Part shown: positions 31,487-41,573 of the stretch, piece after piece
Numbering within the stretch: the stretch's first letter is position 1
Layout: each line of letters starts with the position of its first letter
The notes under the pieces: generated by a model
Database searches by the model: none
Seen by the model: the letters and a program-made list of their open reading frames with translations, nothing else
What the model was told of the DNA's origin: nothing
Program-made: the position numbers and the translations under genes
Assembly: GCF_030486405.1 (NCBI RefSeq)
Contig: NZ_CP129613.1
Span: 5,642,001 to 5,706,000, forward strand
Reading direction: 5' to 3'
Source: Mycolicibacterium sp. HK-90
Lineage (GTDB): Bacteria > Actinomycetota > Actinomycetes > Mycobacteriales > Mycobacteriaceae
DNA length: 64,000 nt

Positions 31487-31522
31487 CCGAATCCTCCTTG
31501 ATCCGTTAGGCGGTCAATGAGC

Positions 31523-32773
31523 TCAGTGAGCCACCGGGCAGGCGCCCGTGTAGTCCACCGGCCAATGCTTGATGCCGTTGAGCCAACCGGACTTTAGCCG
31601 CTCGGGATCACCCATGGGCTTGAGGTCGGGCATGTGGTCGGCCACCGCGTTGAAGATCAGGTTGATCGTCAGACGGGCCAGGTTCGCCCCGATGCAGTAG
31701 TGCGCCCCGGTGCCGCCGAAACCGACGTGCGGGTTGGGGTCACGCAGGATGTTGAAGGTGAAGGGGTCTTCGAACACCGTCTCGTCGAAGTTGGCCGAGC
31801 GGTAGGACATCACCACACGCTCGCCGGCCTTGATCTTGACGCCGGCGATCTCGGTGTCCTCGCTGGCGGTCCGCTGGAAGGCCGACACCGGGGTGGCCCA
31901 GCGGATGATCTCGTCCACGGCGGTCTTCGGGCGCTCCTTCTTGAACAGCTCCCACTGCTCGGGGTGCTGCGAGAACGCGATCATGCCGTGGGTGATCGAG
32001 TTCCGGCTGGTCTCGTTGCCCGCCACGGCCAGCATGATGACGAAGAAGCCGAACTCGTCGTCGCTGAGCTTCTCGCCGTCGATGTCGGCCTGGATCAGCT
32101 TGGTGACGATGTCGTCGGTGGGGTTCTTGCCGCGCTCCTCGGCCATCTTCATGGCGTAGGTGATCACCTCGAACGAGGACATCGCCGGGTCGACGTCGGC
32201 GTACTCGGGGTCGTCACCGGCGGTCATCTCGTTGGACCAGCGGAACAGCTTGTCGCGGTCGTCCTGGGGCACACCGAGCAGTTCGGCAATGGCCTGCAGC
32301 GGCAACTCGCAGGACACCTGCTCCACGAAGTCGCCGGAGTTGGACGCCGCGGCGTTCTTGGCGATCGCCTGCGCGCGGTTGTTCAGCTCGTCCTCGAGGC
32401 GCGAGAGCGCGCGCGGGGTGAAGCCGCGCGAGATGATCTTGCGCAGGCGGGTGTGGTGCGGGGCGTCCATGTTGAGCAGGACGGCACGCTGCAGGTCGAC
32501 GGCTTCGCGGGTCATCTCCTGTGGCCAGACCGGGATCGCGCCGTTCATCGCACTGGAGAACACGTCGCTGCGCAGCGACACGTCCTTCACGTCCTCGTGC
32601 CGGGTGACCAACCAGTAGCCCTTGTCGCCGAAGCCACCGGTGCCACCGGGAACGTCGACCCAGCGAACCGGCTCGGCCTTCCGGAGTTCCGCGAGCTCCT
32701 CGACCGGCAGGCCCTGGAGGTTGCGCTCGGAATCGAGGAAGTCGAAATCCTTGGGGATGTTCGGGCAGCCCAT
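31523..32773 (-). CDS. cyp125: Cytochrome P450 CYP125, steroid C26/C27-monooxygenase
   Basis: A 416-aa cytochrome P450. CYP125 oxidises the terminal methyl of the cholesterol side chain to start its beta-oxidation. The I-helix is AVAGNETSRNSITHG, the K-helix is EIIRWATPV (ExxR), and the heme loop is GFGGTGAHYCIGANLARL with the Cys ligand near residue 360. ATG 32773 (MGCPNIPKDFDF) follows AGGAG by eight bases; the frame is open further up but crosses the KstR-like box. It heads the unit cyp125-chsE1-chsE2-chsH2-chsH1-ltp2 and is divergent from fadA5. Matches Rv3545c. Confidence 0.95.
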   Translation of the reverse strand: MGCPNIPKDFDFLDSERNLQGLPVEELAELRKAEPVRWVDVPGGTGGFGDKGYWLVTRHEDVKDVSLRSDVFSSAMNGAIPVWPQEMTREAVDLQRAVLLNMDAPHHTRLRKIISRGFTPRALSRLEDELNNRAQAIAKNAAASNSGDFVEQVSCELPLQAIAELLGVPQDDRDKLFRWSNEMTAGDDPEYADVDPAMSSFEVITYAMKMAEERGKNPTDDIVTKLIQADIDGEKLSDDEFGFFVIMLAVAGNETSRNSITHGMIAFSQHPEQWELFKKERPKTAVDEIIRWATPVSAFQRTASEDTEIAGVKIKAGERVVMSYRSANFDETVFEDPFTFNILRDPNPHVGFGGTGAHYCIGANLARLTINLIFNAVADHMPDLKPMGDPERLKSGWLNGIKHWPVDYTGACPVAH

Positions 32774-32827
32774 GTGTCTAACTCCTAGTGTCTGTAGCAA
32801 GCCGTGCGCGTAGCCAGCAATGCTTGA

Positions 32828-32841
32828 AACAACGTGGTCTA
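32828..32841 (-). promoter_or_regulatory. KstR-like box upstream of cyp125
   Basis: Read on the minus strand it is TAGACCACGTTGTT, which keeps most positions of the KstR consensus, including the central ACGTT. It lies 55 bases before the cyp125 ATG. It is weaker than the boxes before kstD and fadA5. Confidence 0.5.
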
Positions 32842-32904
32842 GTACCAATTGAGACCATTGAAACACGGCTTGACCGCAGATCAAAGGTAGTGATGCATCC
32901 GCGC

Positions 32905-34092
<1,188 letters not shown>

Positions 34093-34101
34093 GACGTTCC
34101 T

Positions 34102-34476
34102 GTGTCTCACTCCGAAACCGAGCGCATCGCGGCCGCGCAGGCCTACATCGACGCGCTCGTCACCCATCAGGCCGATGAGGTGCCGTTCGCACCGGACTGC
34201 ATCCGCATCGAGATGGGACTGAAGACGGGACGCTCCGGCGATCACCTGCGGCGCAGTCTGAACAACGGCCCGCAGTTCAAGCTGATCGAGAAGACGACGA
34301 CACCGGAATTCTCCGTCAGCGGCGACGAGGTTCGCGCTCGATTCGACGTGCTCACCAAGCCGCGACTGTTCGGGCGGCGGGTGTGCTCACACGTCGACGA
34401 GACGTTCCTGATCCCGGCGTCGGACGGAAAGATTCACCACATCCGCGCCTCCCTCACCCCCTTCATCAGCCGCTAA
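34102..34476 (+). CDS. NTF2-like / SnoaL-fold small protein
   Basis: A 124-aa protein starting at GTG 34102, nine bases after fadA5. The layout is that of the NTF2-like cone fold: an N-terminal helix (ETERIAAAQAYIDALVTH), then HLRRSLNNG and a curved sheet with VCSHVDETFLIP and IHHIRASLTPF. NTF2-like proteins near sterol genes may bind or isomerise steroids, but I cannot see a specific catalytic set here. Likely co-transcribed with fadA5 and the ddn-like gene. Confidence 0.82.
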   Translation: MSHSETERIAAAQAYIDALVTHQADEVPFAPDCIRIEMGLKTGRSGDHLRRSLNNGPQFKLIEKTTTPEFSVSGDEVRARFDVLTKPRLFGRRVCSHVDETFLIPASDGKIHHIRASLTPFISR

Positions 34477-34485
34477 GGTCCACGC

Positions 34486-34965
34486 ATGGCCAACACCCCT
34501 CGCCCGCTGAGCCCCAAACAGGTCGAGCGACTCAACGCAAAATCGACCGGCACCGCCATCAAGTGGATGTCGCGCGCGCAGACCTGGATCTTCAAGAAGA
34601 CGGGCGGACGCTTCGGCGACAAGTTCCTGCGCGGCGCCGAGGTCGGCATCCTGACCACCATCGGGCGCAAGTCGGGCGAGGAGCGGGACAGCCCGCTGCT
34701 CTTCCTGCAGGAAGGCAAGCGCATCGTGCTGGTCGCTTCGCAGGGCGGTCGGGCCACGAACCCGATGTGGTACCTGAACCTGGTCGCCAACCCCCGGGTG
34801 AAGTTCCAGACGAAGCGCGAGACCTTGGAGCTGATCGCGCGCGACGCCACCGACGCCGAGCGCGACGGGTACTGGCCCAAGCTCGATGCCATGTACGCCG
34901 ACTTCGCGAACTACCGGTCCTACACCGACCGCAAGATCCCGATCGTGATCTGCGACCCGGCCTGA
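34486..34965 (+). CDS. ddn: F420-dependent (deazaflavin) nitroreductase-family protein, Ddn-like
   Basis: A 159-aa protein of the Ddn family, split-barrel enzymes that use reduced F420. Recognisable parts are ILTTIGRKSGEERDSPLLF, VASQGGRATNPMWYLNLVAN and the C-terminal YWPKLDAMYADFANYRSYT with conserved Tyr residues. Place and orientation right after fadA5 match Rv3547 (Ddn, which activates pretomanid). The family has many paralogues, so orthology rests on synteny. Start ATG 34486. Confidence 0.85.
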   Translation: MANTPRPLSPKQVERLNAKSTGTAIKWMSRAQTWIFKKTGGRFGDKFLRGAEVGILTTIGRKSGEERDSPLLFLQEGKRIVLVASQGGRATNPMWYLNLVANPRVKFQTKRETLELIARDATDAERDGYWPKLDAMYADFANYRSYTDRKIPIVICDPA

Positions 34966-34981
34966 CCTGACGTTTGCCGAG

Positions 34982-35012
34982 AGCGCCCCCGACCCCACCG
35001 GTCGGGGGCGCT
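34982..35012 (+). terminator. Rho-independent terminator after ddn-like gene
   Basis: A perfect 13-bp stem, AGCGCCCCCGACC (34982-34994) with GGTCGGGGGCGCT (35000-35012), and a 5-base loop. TTCTTGTT follows. It ends 47 bases after the stop of the ddn-like gene. Confidence 0.88.
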
Positions 35013-35164
35013 TTCTTGTTCAGGTGTCCTGCAGCTAGCCAATTACGCAACTCTCGGTAGCAGAATTGACGGGTGAACAGAATTCTGATTATGTTCTGTG
35101 AGCCCGCCCACAGTGAACGCCAAGTGAGCGGCAGCCCACATCTGCATGAACCGATGGAGACCTT

Positions 35165-36547
35165 ATGCAACGACCCACCCGCCGCCGGGCTGCCGGTGCC
35201 GCAGCGACCACCCTGACCGCGTGTGCGCTGTTCGCAGCGGCCACCCTGCCCGCCTCCGCGCTGACCGTGACATTCATCCGGCACGCCGAGTCGCAGGGCA
35301 ACGCCTCCGGATACATCGACACCAGCACCCCGGGGCCGCACCTGACCAACGATCAGGTGAACCAGAACGGCGGTGCGACCGGCGAGGAACAGGCGCAGGC
35401 GTGGGCCGATGGCCAGTCCGCCACCGCCTTCGACGCGCTCTATGCCTCGACGATGATCCGCACTCAGGAGACCGCGGCACCGTTCTCCGAGAAGAGCGGG
35501 CTGGGCGTGACGATCCTTGGCGCGTTCGACCCGGACAATCCGCAGCAGAACTCCGGCGTGCAGGAGATCAGTGCAGGCATCTTCGAAGGCCTGCCCGAAG
35601 GCGAAGGCATCGGCCGCATCGGCTACATCCTCGCCCCCCTGGCCTGGACCATGGGACTGCAATTCGTCCCGATCCCCGGCGGTGAGACGGGCCTGGAGTT
35701 CAACGAGCGCGTGACAAATGCCCTCGCACAGGTCGAGTCGGACACCGAAGACACCAACGGCGACGGCGAGATCGACGCCGCGGTGTTCTCGCACGGCGCC
35801 ACGATCATGATGTGGACGATGATGAACGTCGACAACCCGAACTTGCTGTTGTTCGCGCAGCATCCGCTGAACAACACCGAGACGGTGGTTGTGGAGAAGA
35901 ATGCGGACGGCAGCTGGACCCTCAAGGAATGGGCCGGCGAAGCGGTGGGCCCGGCCAACTACCCGACCCAGATGTTCGTCAACGTGCGCGACCTGATCGT
36001 GGCCCCGCAGAAGGCGATCTACAACATGCGCATTCCGGTTCTGTCGCTCGATGCCCAGGGGATCGTGACCACGGGTGTCCAGGGTGTGCAGGATGTGGCC
36101 GAGGCCGGCGTCAAGTTCGTCAGGGATTCGGTGACGGACACCGTCAACGCCATCACCAACATCCCGAACTCGCTGAACGAGTCCCCGACGCAGGTGTCGA
36201 AGCTGGGCACGGTGACCACCGCCGACACCGGCACCGCTGCCGTGGTCGATGTCACCGAGGGCGCCAAGACCGCGGTCCAGAACGCCACCGAGCCGGTGCG
36301 AACCAAGATCTCCGCCGCCCGGACCGCCAACGGAGCCACCAAGCTCACTGCGGGCAACAAGGTGGAGCCGGGCAAGGTCGTCTCCTCGGCGCGCGACCGG
36401 GTCAACCGCGCCGCAGATGAGGTACGTAGCGGAATCGAATCCTCGGTCAAACAGGCCGGCGAAACGGTCAAGAAGCTCACCCGCGCCGAGGGCGACTCCG
36501 ATGGCAACAGCACTGCCGACAAGAAGGCTTCCAAAGACGCCGCGTGA
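35165..36547 (+). CDS. Secreted histidine-phosphatase-like protein, paralogue 1
   Basis: A 460-aa protein. A signal peptide (residues 1-32, twin-Arg-like RRRAAG, hydrophobic core, cut near ASA-L) is followed by a phosphoglycerate-mutase/histidine-phosphatase domain. The RH motif is TFIRHAESQGN, then ASTMIRTQETA, the acidic EGLPEGEG segment and AVFSHGATIMMW, which carries the second catalytic His. The family is active on phosphate esters or pyrophosphates; the substrate is unknown. From about residue 280 a long Ala/Val/Lys/Thr-rich helical tail follows, ending DSDGNSTADKKASKDAA. GGAG precedes the ATG. It is the first of three tandem paralogues and the most divergent of them. Confidence 0.85.
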   Translation: MQRPTRRRAAGAAATTLTACALFAAATLPASALTVTFIRHAESQGNASGYIDTSTPGPHLTNDQVNQNGGATGEEQAQAWADGQSATAFDALYASTMIRTQETAAPFSEKSGLGVTILGAFDPDNPQQNSGVQEISAGIFEGLPEGEGIGRIGYILAPLAWTMGLQFVPIPGGETGLEFNERVTNALAQVESDTEDTNGDGEIDAAVFSHGATIMMWTMMNVDNPNLLLFAQHPLNNTETVVVEKNADGSWTLKEWAGEAVGPANYPTQMFVNVRDLIVAPQKAIYNMRIPVLSLDAQGIVTTGVQGVQDVAEAGVKFVRDSVTDTVNAITNIPNSLNESPTQVSKLGTVTTADTGTAAVVDVTEGAKTAVQNATEPVRTKISAARTANGATKLTAGNKVEPGKVVSSARDRVNRAADEVRSGIESSVKQAGETVKKLTRAEGDSDGNSTADKKASKDAA

Positions 36548-36581
36548 GATAGCGGGCTCCACAAGATAATACGCCCGGCAT

Positions 36582-36612
36582 GGTCCCCCTCTCCCTCCCG
36601 GAGAGGGGGACC
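36582..36612 (+). terminator. Strong hairpin after paralogue 1
   Basis: A perfect 13-bp stem, GGTCCCCCTCTCC (36582-36594) with GGAGAGGGGGACC (36600-36612), and a 5-base loop. There is no T-tract, a form often seen in mycobacteria. Confidence 0.7.
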
Positions 36613-36662
36613 GAGTCGCGTCCGCAGCGGCCCTAGCAGAACGACTATATTTGTCAATTACC

Positions 36663-36679
36663 GTCTCGCACAACGGGAT
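36663..36679 (+). promoter_or_regulatory. Shared motif upstream of phosphatase paralogue 2
   Basis: GTCTCGCACAACGGGAT here and GTCTCGGACAACGAGAC at 38376-38392 agree at 14 of 17 positions. The second copy is a perfect 6-bp inverted repeat around a 5-base spacer. Both lie 78-106 bases before the start codons of paralogues 2 and 3. No equivalent was found before paralogue 1. Confidence 0.45.
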
Positions 36680-36784
36680 AACTTGTTGCCACGGTCGGAA
36701 TTCGTCAGACAATGCATCTGGCCGGCCAACTAGATGCCACCGGCAGGTCACGTGAAATCCGCACTGCCGCAATGGAGGTAACAC

Positions 36785-38194
36785 ATGATCCGCTCTCACG
36801 GTGACGCCTCGGCGTCGCGATACAGAAGCATACTAGGGGGTGTAGCCCTGGCATTCCTCGCGCTGTTCCTGGCGATACCCGTCGCCCACGCCGCCGAGGT
36901 CATGCGGGTGACCTTCGTCCGCCACGCCGAGTCGACGGCCAATGCGAACCACATCATCGACACCACCATTCCGGGTCCCGGCCTCACTCCCACGGGCCAG
37001 CAGCAGGCGAAAGACGTGGTCGACCGACTGGGCGACAACAACTACGACGCGATCTATGCCTCGACCATGCTGCGGACCCAGCAGACCGCAACCCCGATGT
37101 CGCAGTACCTCGGCCTGCCGATCCAGGTGGTCGACGGCATTTCAGAGATCCCGGCAGGCGATTTGGAGGGCAAGTCCCAGGACCAGTACGGAACGGCCTA
37201 CATCCTCGCACCACTCAAGTGGGCGGGCCTGCTGCCCGGTGCCCCCGCTGACCTCACCGCGACCCAGCCGGGCACCGACTTCGACGGCAACGATTTCAAT
37301 GCCGGTGTGAACAACGCCCTGAAGGGCATGTACGACAAGGGCGATCGGAATGCCATCGTGTTCTCGCACGGCGCCACCATCATGTTCTGGACGATCATGA
37401 ACGCGAAGAACCTCAGCATGGCGCAGAAGGGCATGCTGCTGAGCCAGTACACGTTGGGCAACACCGATTACGTTGTCGTCGAGGGCAATCCGGAAGACGG
37501 CTGGACTCTGGTGGATTGGAATGGGCAGAAGTTCACCCCGGAGCCGAGTTTCGAGCACGAGGTGGGGCTGCAGTTCCGCACCCTGAGCCGGCAGCTGCAG
37601 CAGGTCATGAACGACGTCACGGCATCGTTCGCCTCGGGTGACATCGGGACCATCGCGACCGCGATCAACCGTGGTGTGGCCACGGCCGGCTTCTCGATGC
37701 TCAAGTTCGGCCGCGCGATCAACGCCGAGATCATCAAGCGGGCGACCGGTGCGATCCCGACCAGCACCGAGGACCTGCAGGAGCGCGTCTCCACCAGCCT
37801 GGACAACGCCAAGGCGGCCGTGGAGACCAACGTGGTGACCCGCAGTCTCGCGTCGGCTCCAGAGGCAGCCGACGAAACCGTCACTGCCGCAACCGGGCCG
37901 GACAACGAGACCTCGACCGGCTCGGCCGTCAAGTCGAAGGTCCAGGAGACCCTGGACAGCATCGCGACACCGCGTCGCGCGACAGATCTGTCCGACGGGA
38001 ACAAGGTCGTGCCGGGCGCCGCGAAGTCGCTCAGCCGCACCGGCGAGCAGGTCCGGGCGGCCGCCGAGGAGGCCCGCAACCAGGTGTCGTCGTCGATCAA
38101 AAAGTTCGGCGATGCCGTCAAGAAGGCGACCGGTACTCCATCCGAGGATGCTTCCGAAGATGGCGGTGCCACCGACTCCAAGGACGCTGCCTAG
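36785..38194 (+). CDS. Secreted histidine-phosphatase-like protein, paralogue 2
   Basis: A 469-aa protein whose ATG follows GGAGG. A hydrophobic signal (GVALAFLALFLAIPVAHA, cut before AEVMR) leads into TFVRHAESTANANHI, STMLRTQQTA, EIPAGDLEGKS and VFSHGATIMFW, all of the histidine-phosphatase type. The catalytic residues look intact. Residues 260-469 form the same long helical tail as in the paralogues, with ELQFRTLSRQLQQVMNDV-like helices, an LSDGNKVVPG motif and a Lys-rich end (SIKKFGDAVKKATG). Secreted or surface exposed; substrate unknown. It is much closer to paralogue 3 than to paralogue 1. Confidence 0.86.
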   Translation: MIRSHGDASASRYRSILGGVALAFLALFLAIPVAHAAEVMRVTFVRHAESTANANHIIDTTIPGPGLTPTGQQQAKDVVDRLGDNNYDAIYASTMLRTQQTATPMSQYLGLPIQVVDGISEIPAGDLEGKSQDQYGTAYILAPLKWAGLLPGAPADLTATQPGTDFDGNDFNAGVNNALKGMYDKGDRNAIVFSHGATIMFWTIMNAKNLSMAQKGMLLSQYTLGNTDYVVVEGNPEDGWTLVDWNGQKFTPEPSFEHEVGLQFRTLSRQLQQVMNDVTASFASGDIGTIATAINRGVATAGFSMLKFGRAINAEIIKRATGAIPTSTEDLQERVSTSLDNAKAAVETNVVTRSLASAPEAADETVTAATGPDNETSTGSAVKSKVQETLDSIATPRRATDLSDGNKVVPGAAKSLSRTGEQVRAAAEEARNQVSSSIKKFGDAVKKATGTPSEDASEDGGATDSKDAA

Positions 38195-38230
38195 CACTTC
38201 CGATCCGAGAAGGTAATCATGGCAATGGGA

Positions 38231-38259
38231 TTGGCTCCTTTCATTCGGAAAGGAGCCAA
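38231..38259 (+). terminator. Terminator after paralogue 2
   Basis: TTGGCTCCTTTC (38231-38242) pairs perfectly with GAAAGGAGCCAA (38248-38259), with loop ATTCG. TTCCGTT follows. It ends 65 bases after the stop of paralogue 2. Confidence 0.82.
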
Positions 38260-38375
38260 TTCCGTTCCAGGCCATAGTTGCCGGTGACAATCTCGCCAGC
38301 TGGCCTCCTACTGCCTGGAGGCCGGCTCCTTGGCGTCTGAAATATGTTGTGGCCCAGTCTAATAGCATGCTCGCC

Positions 38376-38392
38376 GTCTCGGACAACGAGAC
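38376..38392 (+). promoter_or_regulatory. Palindromic motif upstream of phosphatase paralogue 3
   Basis: GTCTCG-GACAA-CGAGAC, a perfect inverted repeat, 78 bases before the ATG of paralogue 3. It is the partner of 36663-36679. A shared transcription-factor site for the two closest paralogues is the simplest reading. No known consensus fits. Confidence 0.5.
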
Positions 38393-38470
38393 AGTGACAC
38401 CAATTTCAGTCGAACCCTCATACGTTGTGTCCGCTCCACCTGTTCATGTCGATTGGAGGAAAGCAGCACG

Positions 38471-39777
38471 ATGAGTTATTTCAGACGCTCGGGATTCCGG
38501 GCGGCGATCGCGAGCTTGGGAATGATGCTCCTGGCATTTCTTCTCGCCATCCCGGTCGCCCACGCAGCGGAAGTCATGCGCATCACGTTCATTCGCCACG
38601 GGGAATCAACCGCGAATGCGGCGAACATTGCCGACTCGTCGGTGCCGGGCCCCGTCCTCACCGAGAAGGGGCAGCAACAGGCGCGGGACATCGTCAAGGT
38701 GCTCGGTGACAACAACTACGACGCCATCTACGCCTCGACGATGGTCCGGACCCAGCTGACCGCCGCACCGATGGCCGAGTATCTGGGGCTGCCCATCCAG
38801 GTGGTACCCGGCCTTCAGGAGATCGAGGCCGGAATCTACGAGGGGACTCCGGAATCCGATGCCGTCAAGGGCTACCTGCAAGCACCGCTGAAGTGGCTGC
38901 AGGGTGATCTGGACGCCCGGATCCCGGGTCGATCAACGGCCGGGAATTCGATGCACGCATGGGCGGTGCGATTCAGACGATGTACGACAACGGGGACCGG
39001 AATGTGGCCGCGTTCTCGCACGGCGGCGCGATCATGTTCTGGGTGTTCCTGAATGCCGAGAACGCGGACCCGATGTGGCTGATGACCAATCCGCTGCGCA
39101 ACACGGGCTACGTCGTGGTCGAGGGCAACCCTGAGGATGGTTGGCGCGTCGTCAACTGGAACGGCACCGAGGTCGGACCCGAAACCGCGTTCCACGTCGA
39201 GGTCCTGCGTCAGGTCCGGACGCTGTCGCGGCAGCTCGACGCGGCGGTTCAGCAGGTGACGGATTCCTTCGCCACCCGCGATCCGGCGGCCATCGCCACC
39301 GCGATCAATCGCAGCATTGCCGACGCCAGCTTCTCCGTGACAAAGTTCAGCCGGGCGATCAATGCCGAGGTCATCGAACGGGTGAACAAGGCCATCCCGA
39401 AGAACGAAGAAGATCTGCGCGAGGAAGCCGCGACGGGCATCGAGAGCGTCAACGCCGCCGCCGACGACATCGAGACCGTGGCTGACGCGACAACCGAACA
39501 GGTCGAGTCGGCCGTCGAGCCAGCCACCACCGGCTTGCGGCCTACGGTCAGGACCCGCTCTGTGGCAACGGATCTCACCGACGGCAACAAGGCGGTACCC
39601 GGCGTCAAGAAGGCCGTGACCGAGTCAGGTGAGCGAGTGCGCGCCGTCGTCGAGAACACCCGCGACCAGGTCGCCTCTTCGGTGCGCAACCTCAGAGATG
39701 CGGTCAAGAAGGCCACCGGCCAGGCGAAGCCGACCGCAGCGGACAACGAGTCGAGCGGCGAGAAGGACGCCGCCTAA
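38471..39777 (+). pseudogene. Histidine-phosphatase-like paralogue 3, interrupted by a 1-bp frameshift
   Basis: The reading frame begins at ATG 38471 after GGAGGAAA with a signal peptide (MLLAFLLAIPVAHA) and TFIRHGESTANAANI, STMVRTQLTA, EIEAGIYEGTP. Near 38926 it leaves the frame that resembles its paralogues. The other frame continues SINGREFDARMGGAIQTMYD, then AAFSHGGAIMFW and the long helical tail to the TAA at 39775-39777. Restoring one G in the run at 38926-38928 rejoins both parts into a protein like paralogue 2 along its whole length. As written, translation would stop at 39052 after a truncated catalytic domain that lacks the second His. It is either a recent pseudogene or a sequencing error. 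Confidence 0.85.
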
Positions 39778-39792
39778 CCTGCCGAGCGGACG

Positions 39793-39830
39793 CAGAACTG
39801 CCCCAAATCAGCCGATTTGGGGCAGTTCTG
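39793..39830. terminator. Bidirectional terminator, 17-bp perfect stem
   Basis: CAGAACTGCCCCAAATC (39793-39809) pairs with its exact complement at 39814-39830 around AGCC. It sits between the converging paralogue 3 and the SDR gene ending at 39850. The core TGCCCCAAATC recurs in the terminator at 53228-53267. Confidence 0.9.
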
Positions 39831-39849
39831 TGTCTGTTCGCGGGCGGAA

Positions 39850-40755
39850 CTACGCGCCGTACACCGGAACCGCGGGACGCGCCTGGTTCAGCAGGTCTTT
39901 GACGACGGGGCCCAGCTCGGCGGGATCCCACTTTGCACCCTTGTCGATCTGCGGACCGTGCGCCCAGCCCTCGGCGATGCGGATCTTGCCGCCCTCGATC
40001 TCGAACATCTTGCCGGTGACGTCGCGCGACTCGACGCTGCCGAGCCACACCACCAGTGGCGAGATGTTCTCCGCGGCCATGGCATCGAAGGCCTGGTCCT
40101 GGGTGGCCATCATGTCGGCGAAAACGGTCTCGGTCATCCGGGTCCGGGCCGAGGGGGCAATGCCGTTGACGGTGACGCCGTAGCGACCCATCTCGGCGGC
40201 GGCCACCAGGGTCAGCGCGGCGATGCCGGCCTTGGAGGCGCTGTAGGTGGCCTGGCCGACGCTGCCCTGCAGACCGGCGCCCGAACTGGTGTTGATGATG
40301 CGCGCGTCAACAGTCTCGCCCGCCTTGGACTTCGCCCGCCAGTACGCGGCGGCGTGCTTCATGGTGGCGAAGTGCCCCTTGAGGTGAACGGCGGTGACGG
40401 CGTCGAATTCCTCTTCGGTGGCGTTGGCGAACATCCGGTCGCGCACGATGCCGGCGTTGTTGACCAGCACGTCCAACGTTCCGAAGGCGTCGACGGCATT
40501 CTGGATCAGCGCCTCGGCCTGCGCCCAGTCGGCGACGTTGGAGCCATTGGCAACGGCTTCACCTCCGGCGGCGACGATCTCGTCGACCACGTTCTGCGCG
40601 GCGCTGCCACCACCGGCGGGCGAGCCGTCGAGGCCGACCCCGATGTCGTTGACCACGACGCGGGCACCCTCCGCGGCGAACGCGAGCGCGTGCTCACGTC
40701 CGATGCCGCCACCGGCGCCCGTCACGATGACCACGCGGCCGTCGAGCAATCCCAT
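39850..40755 (-). CDS. Short-chain dehydrogenase/reductase (Rv3548c type)
   Basis: A 301-aa SDR with TGAGGGIGREHALAFAAEGA (cofactor loop TGxxxGIG), VLVNNAG, catalytic Ser in NTSSGAG and YSASK (Tyr and Lys). The length and the C-terminal extension resemble the hydroxysteroid-dehydrogenase-like branch found in mycobacterial sterol loci. Its place and orientation match Rv3548c in the KstR2 regulon. The exact substrate in C/D-ring breakdown is not established from sequence. It follows the next SDR by 21 bases. Confidence 0.9.
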   Translation of the reverse strand: MGLLDGRVVIVTGAGGGIGREHALAFAAEGARVVVNDIGVGLDGSPAGGGSAAQNVVDEIVAAGGEAVANGSNVADWAQAEALIQNAVDAFGTLDVLVNNAGIVRDRMFANATEEEFDAVTAVHLKGHFATMKHAAAYWRAKSKAGETVDARIINTSSGAGLQGSVGQATYSASKAGIAALTLVAAAEMGRYGVTVNGIAPSARTRMTETVFADMMATQDQAFDAMAAENISPLVVWLGSVESRDVTGKMFEIEGGKIRIAEGWAHGPQIDKGAKWDPAELGPVVKDLLNQARPAVPVYGA

Positions 40756-40776
40756 AGCTGTGTCTCCTTTTCCGAA

Positions 40777-41559
40777 TTACTTGATGTCGGCGGTCGTGGT
40801 GGACAGGTAGTGCGGCGGCTCCCCGCCACCGTGCACCTCCAACGACGCGCCACTGATGTACGAGGCGGCATCTGAGGCCAGAAATGCTGTGGCCCAACCG
40901 ATGTCGGCGGGCTTGGCCAGCCGGCCCAGCGGCACATTGCGCGAGATGGCAGCGATCGACTCGGCGTCGCCGTAGAACAGTTCGGACTGCTCGGTCTCGA
41001 CCATGCCGACCACCACGGAGTTCACCCGCACTTTGGGCGCCCACTCGACGGCGAGCGTCGAGGTGAGGTTGTCGATGCCGGCTTTTGCCGCGCCGTACGC
41101 GGCCGTCCCGGGGGTGGGCCGATGCCCGCTGACGCTGGAGATGTTGACGATGGTGCCGCCGGAATCCTGCTTCTGCATCACAGCGTTCGCATGGGTGGAA
41201 ACCGAGAGTGCGCCGATCAGGTTGAGCTCGATGATCTTGGTGCTGAACTTCGCCGAGGCATCGGCGGCCAGCACATAGGGCGAGCCACCGGCGTTGTTGA
41301 CGACGGCATCCAAACGACCGTGCTTCTCGACGATGCTTTCGATGAGGGACTTCACCGAGTCGTCATCCCGGATGTCGCAGCTGTGGAATTCGTAGGGCAG
41401 TCCCTCGACCGGGCGGCGAGCGCAAGTCACCACAGTGGCGCCCTGACCGGCAAAAACCGCGCTGATTCCAGCGCCAACCCCTCGCACTCCACCGGTCACC
41501 AGGACCACCTTGCCGGTCAAACCCAAACTGATGGCGCCGACTTCTGGCGTAACTGTCAC
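40777..41559 (-). CDS. Short-chain dehydrogenase/reductase (Rv3549c type)
   Basis: A 260-aa classical SDR. The cofactor motif is VTGGVRGVGAGISAVFAGQGA (with Val in place of the usual Ile), then VVNNAGGSPY, ISSVSG and YGAAK with the catalytic Tyr and Lys. The start is GTG 41559. It is the first gene of a two-SDR unit, divergent from echA20, and the KstR2 box lies 15 bases before its start. Matches Rv3549c by position. Substrate uncertain, probably a CoA ester of a ring C/D intermediate. Confidence 0.9.
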   Translation of the reverse strand: MTVTPEVGAISLGLTGKVVLVTGGVRGVGAGISAVFAGQGATVVTCARRPVEGLPYEFHSCDIRDDDSVKSLIESIVEKHGRLDAVVNNAGGSPYVLAADASAKFSTKIIELNLIGALSVSTHANAVMQKQDSGGTIVNISSVSGHRPTPGTAAYGAAKAGIDNLTSTLAVEWAPKVRVNSVVVGMVETEQSELFYGDAESIAAISRNVPLGRLAKPADIGWATAFLASDAASYISGASLEVHGGGEPPHYLSTTTADIK

Positions 41560-41573
41560 TGTGCTAGCGTACC

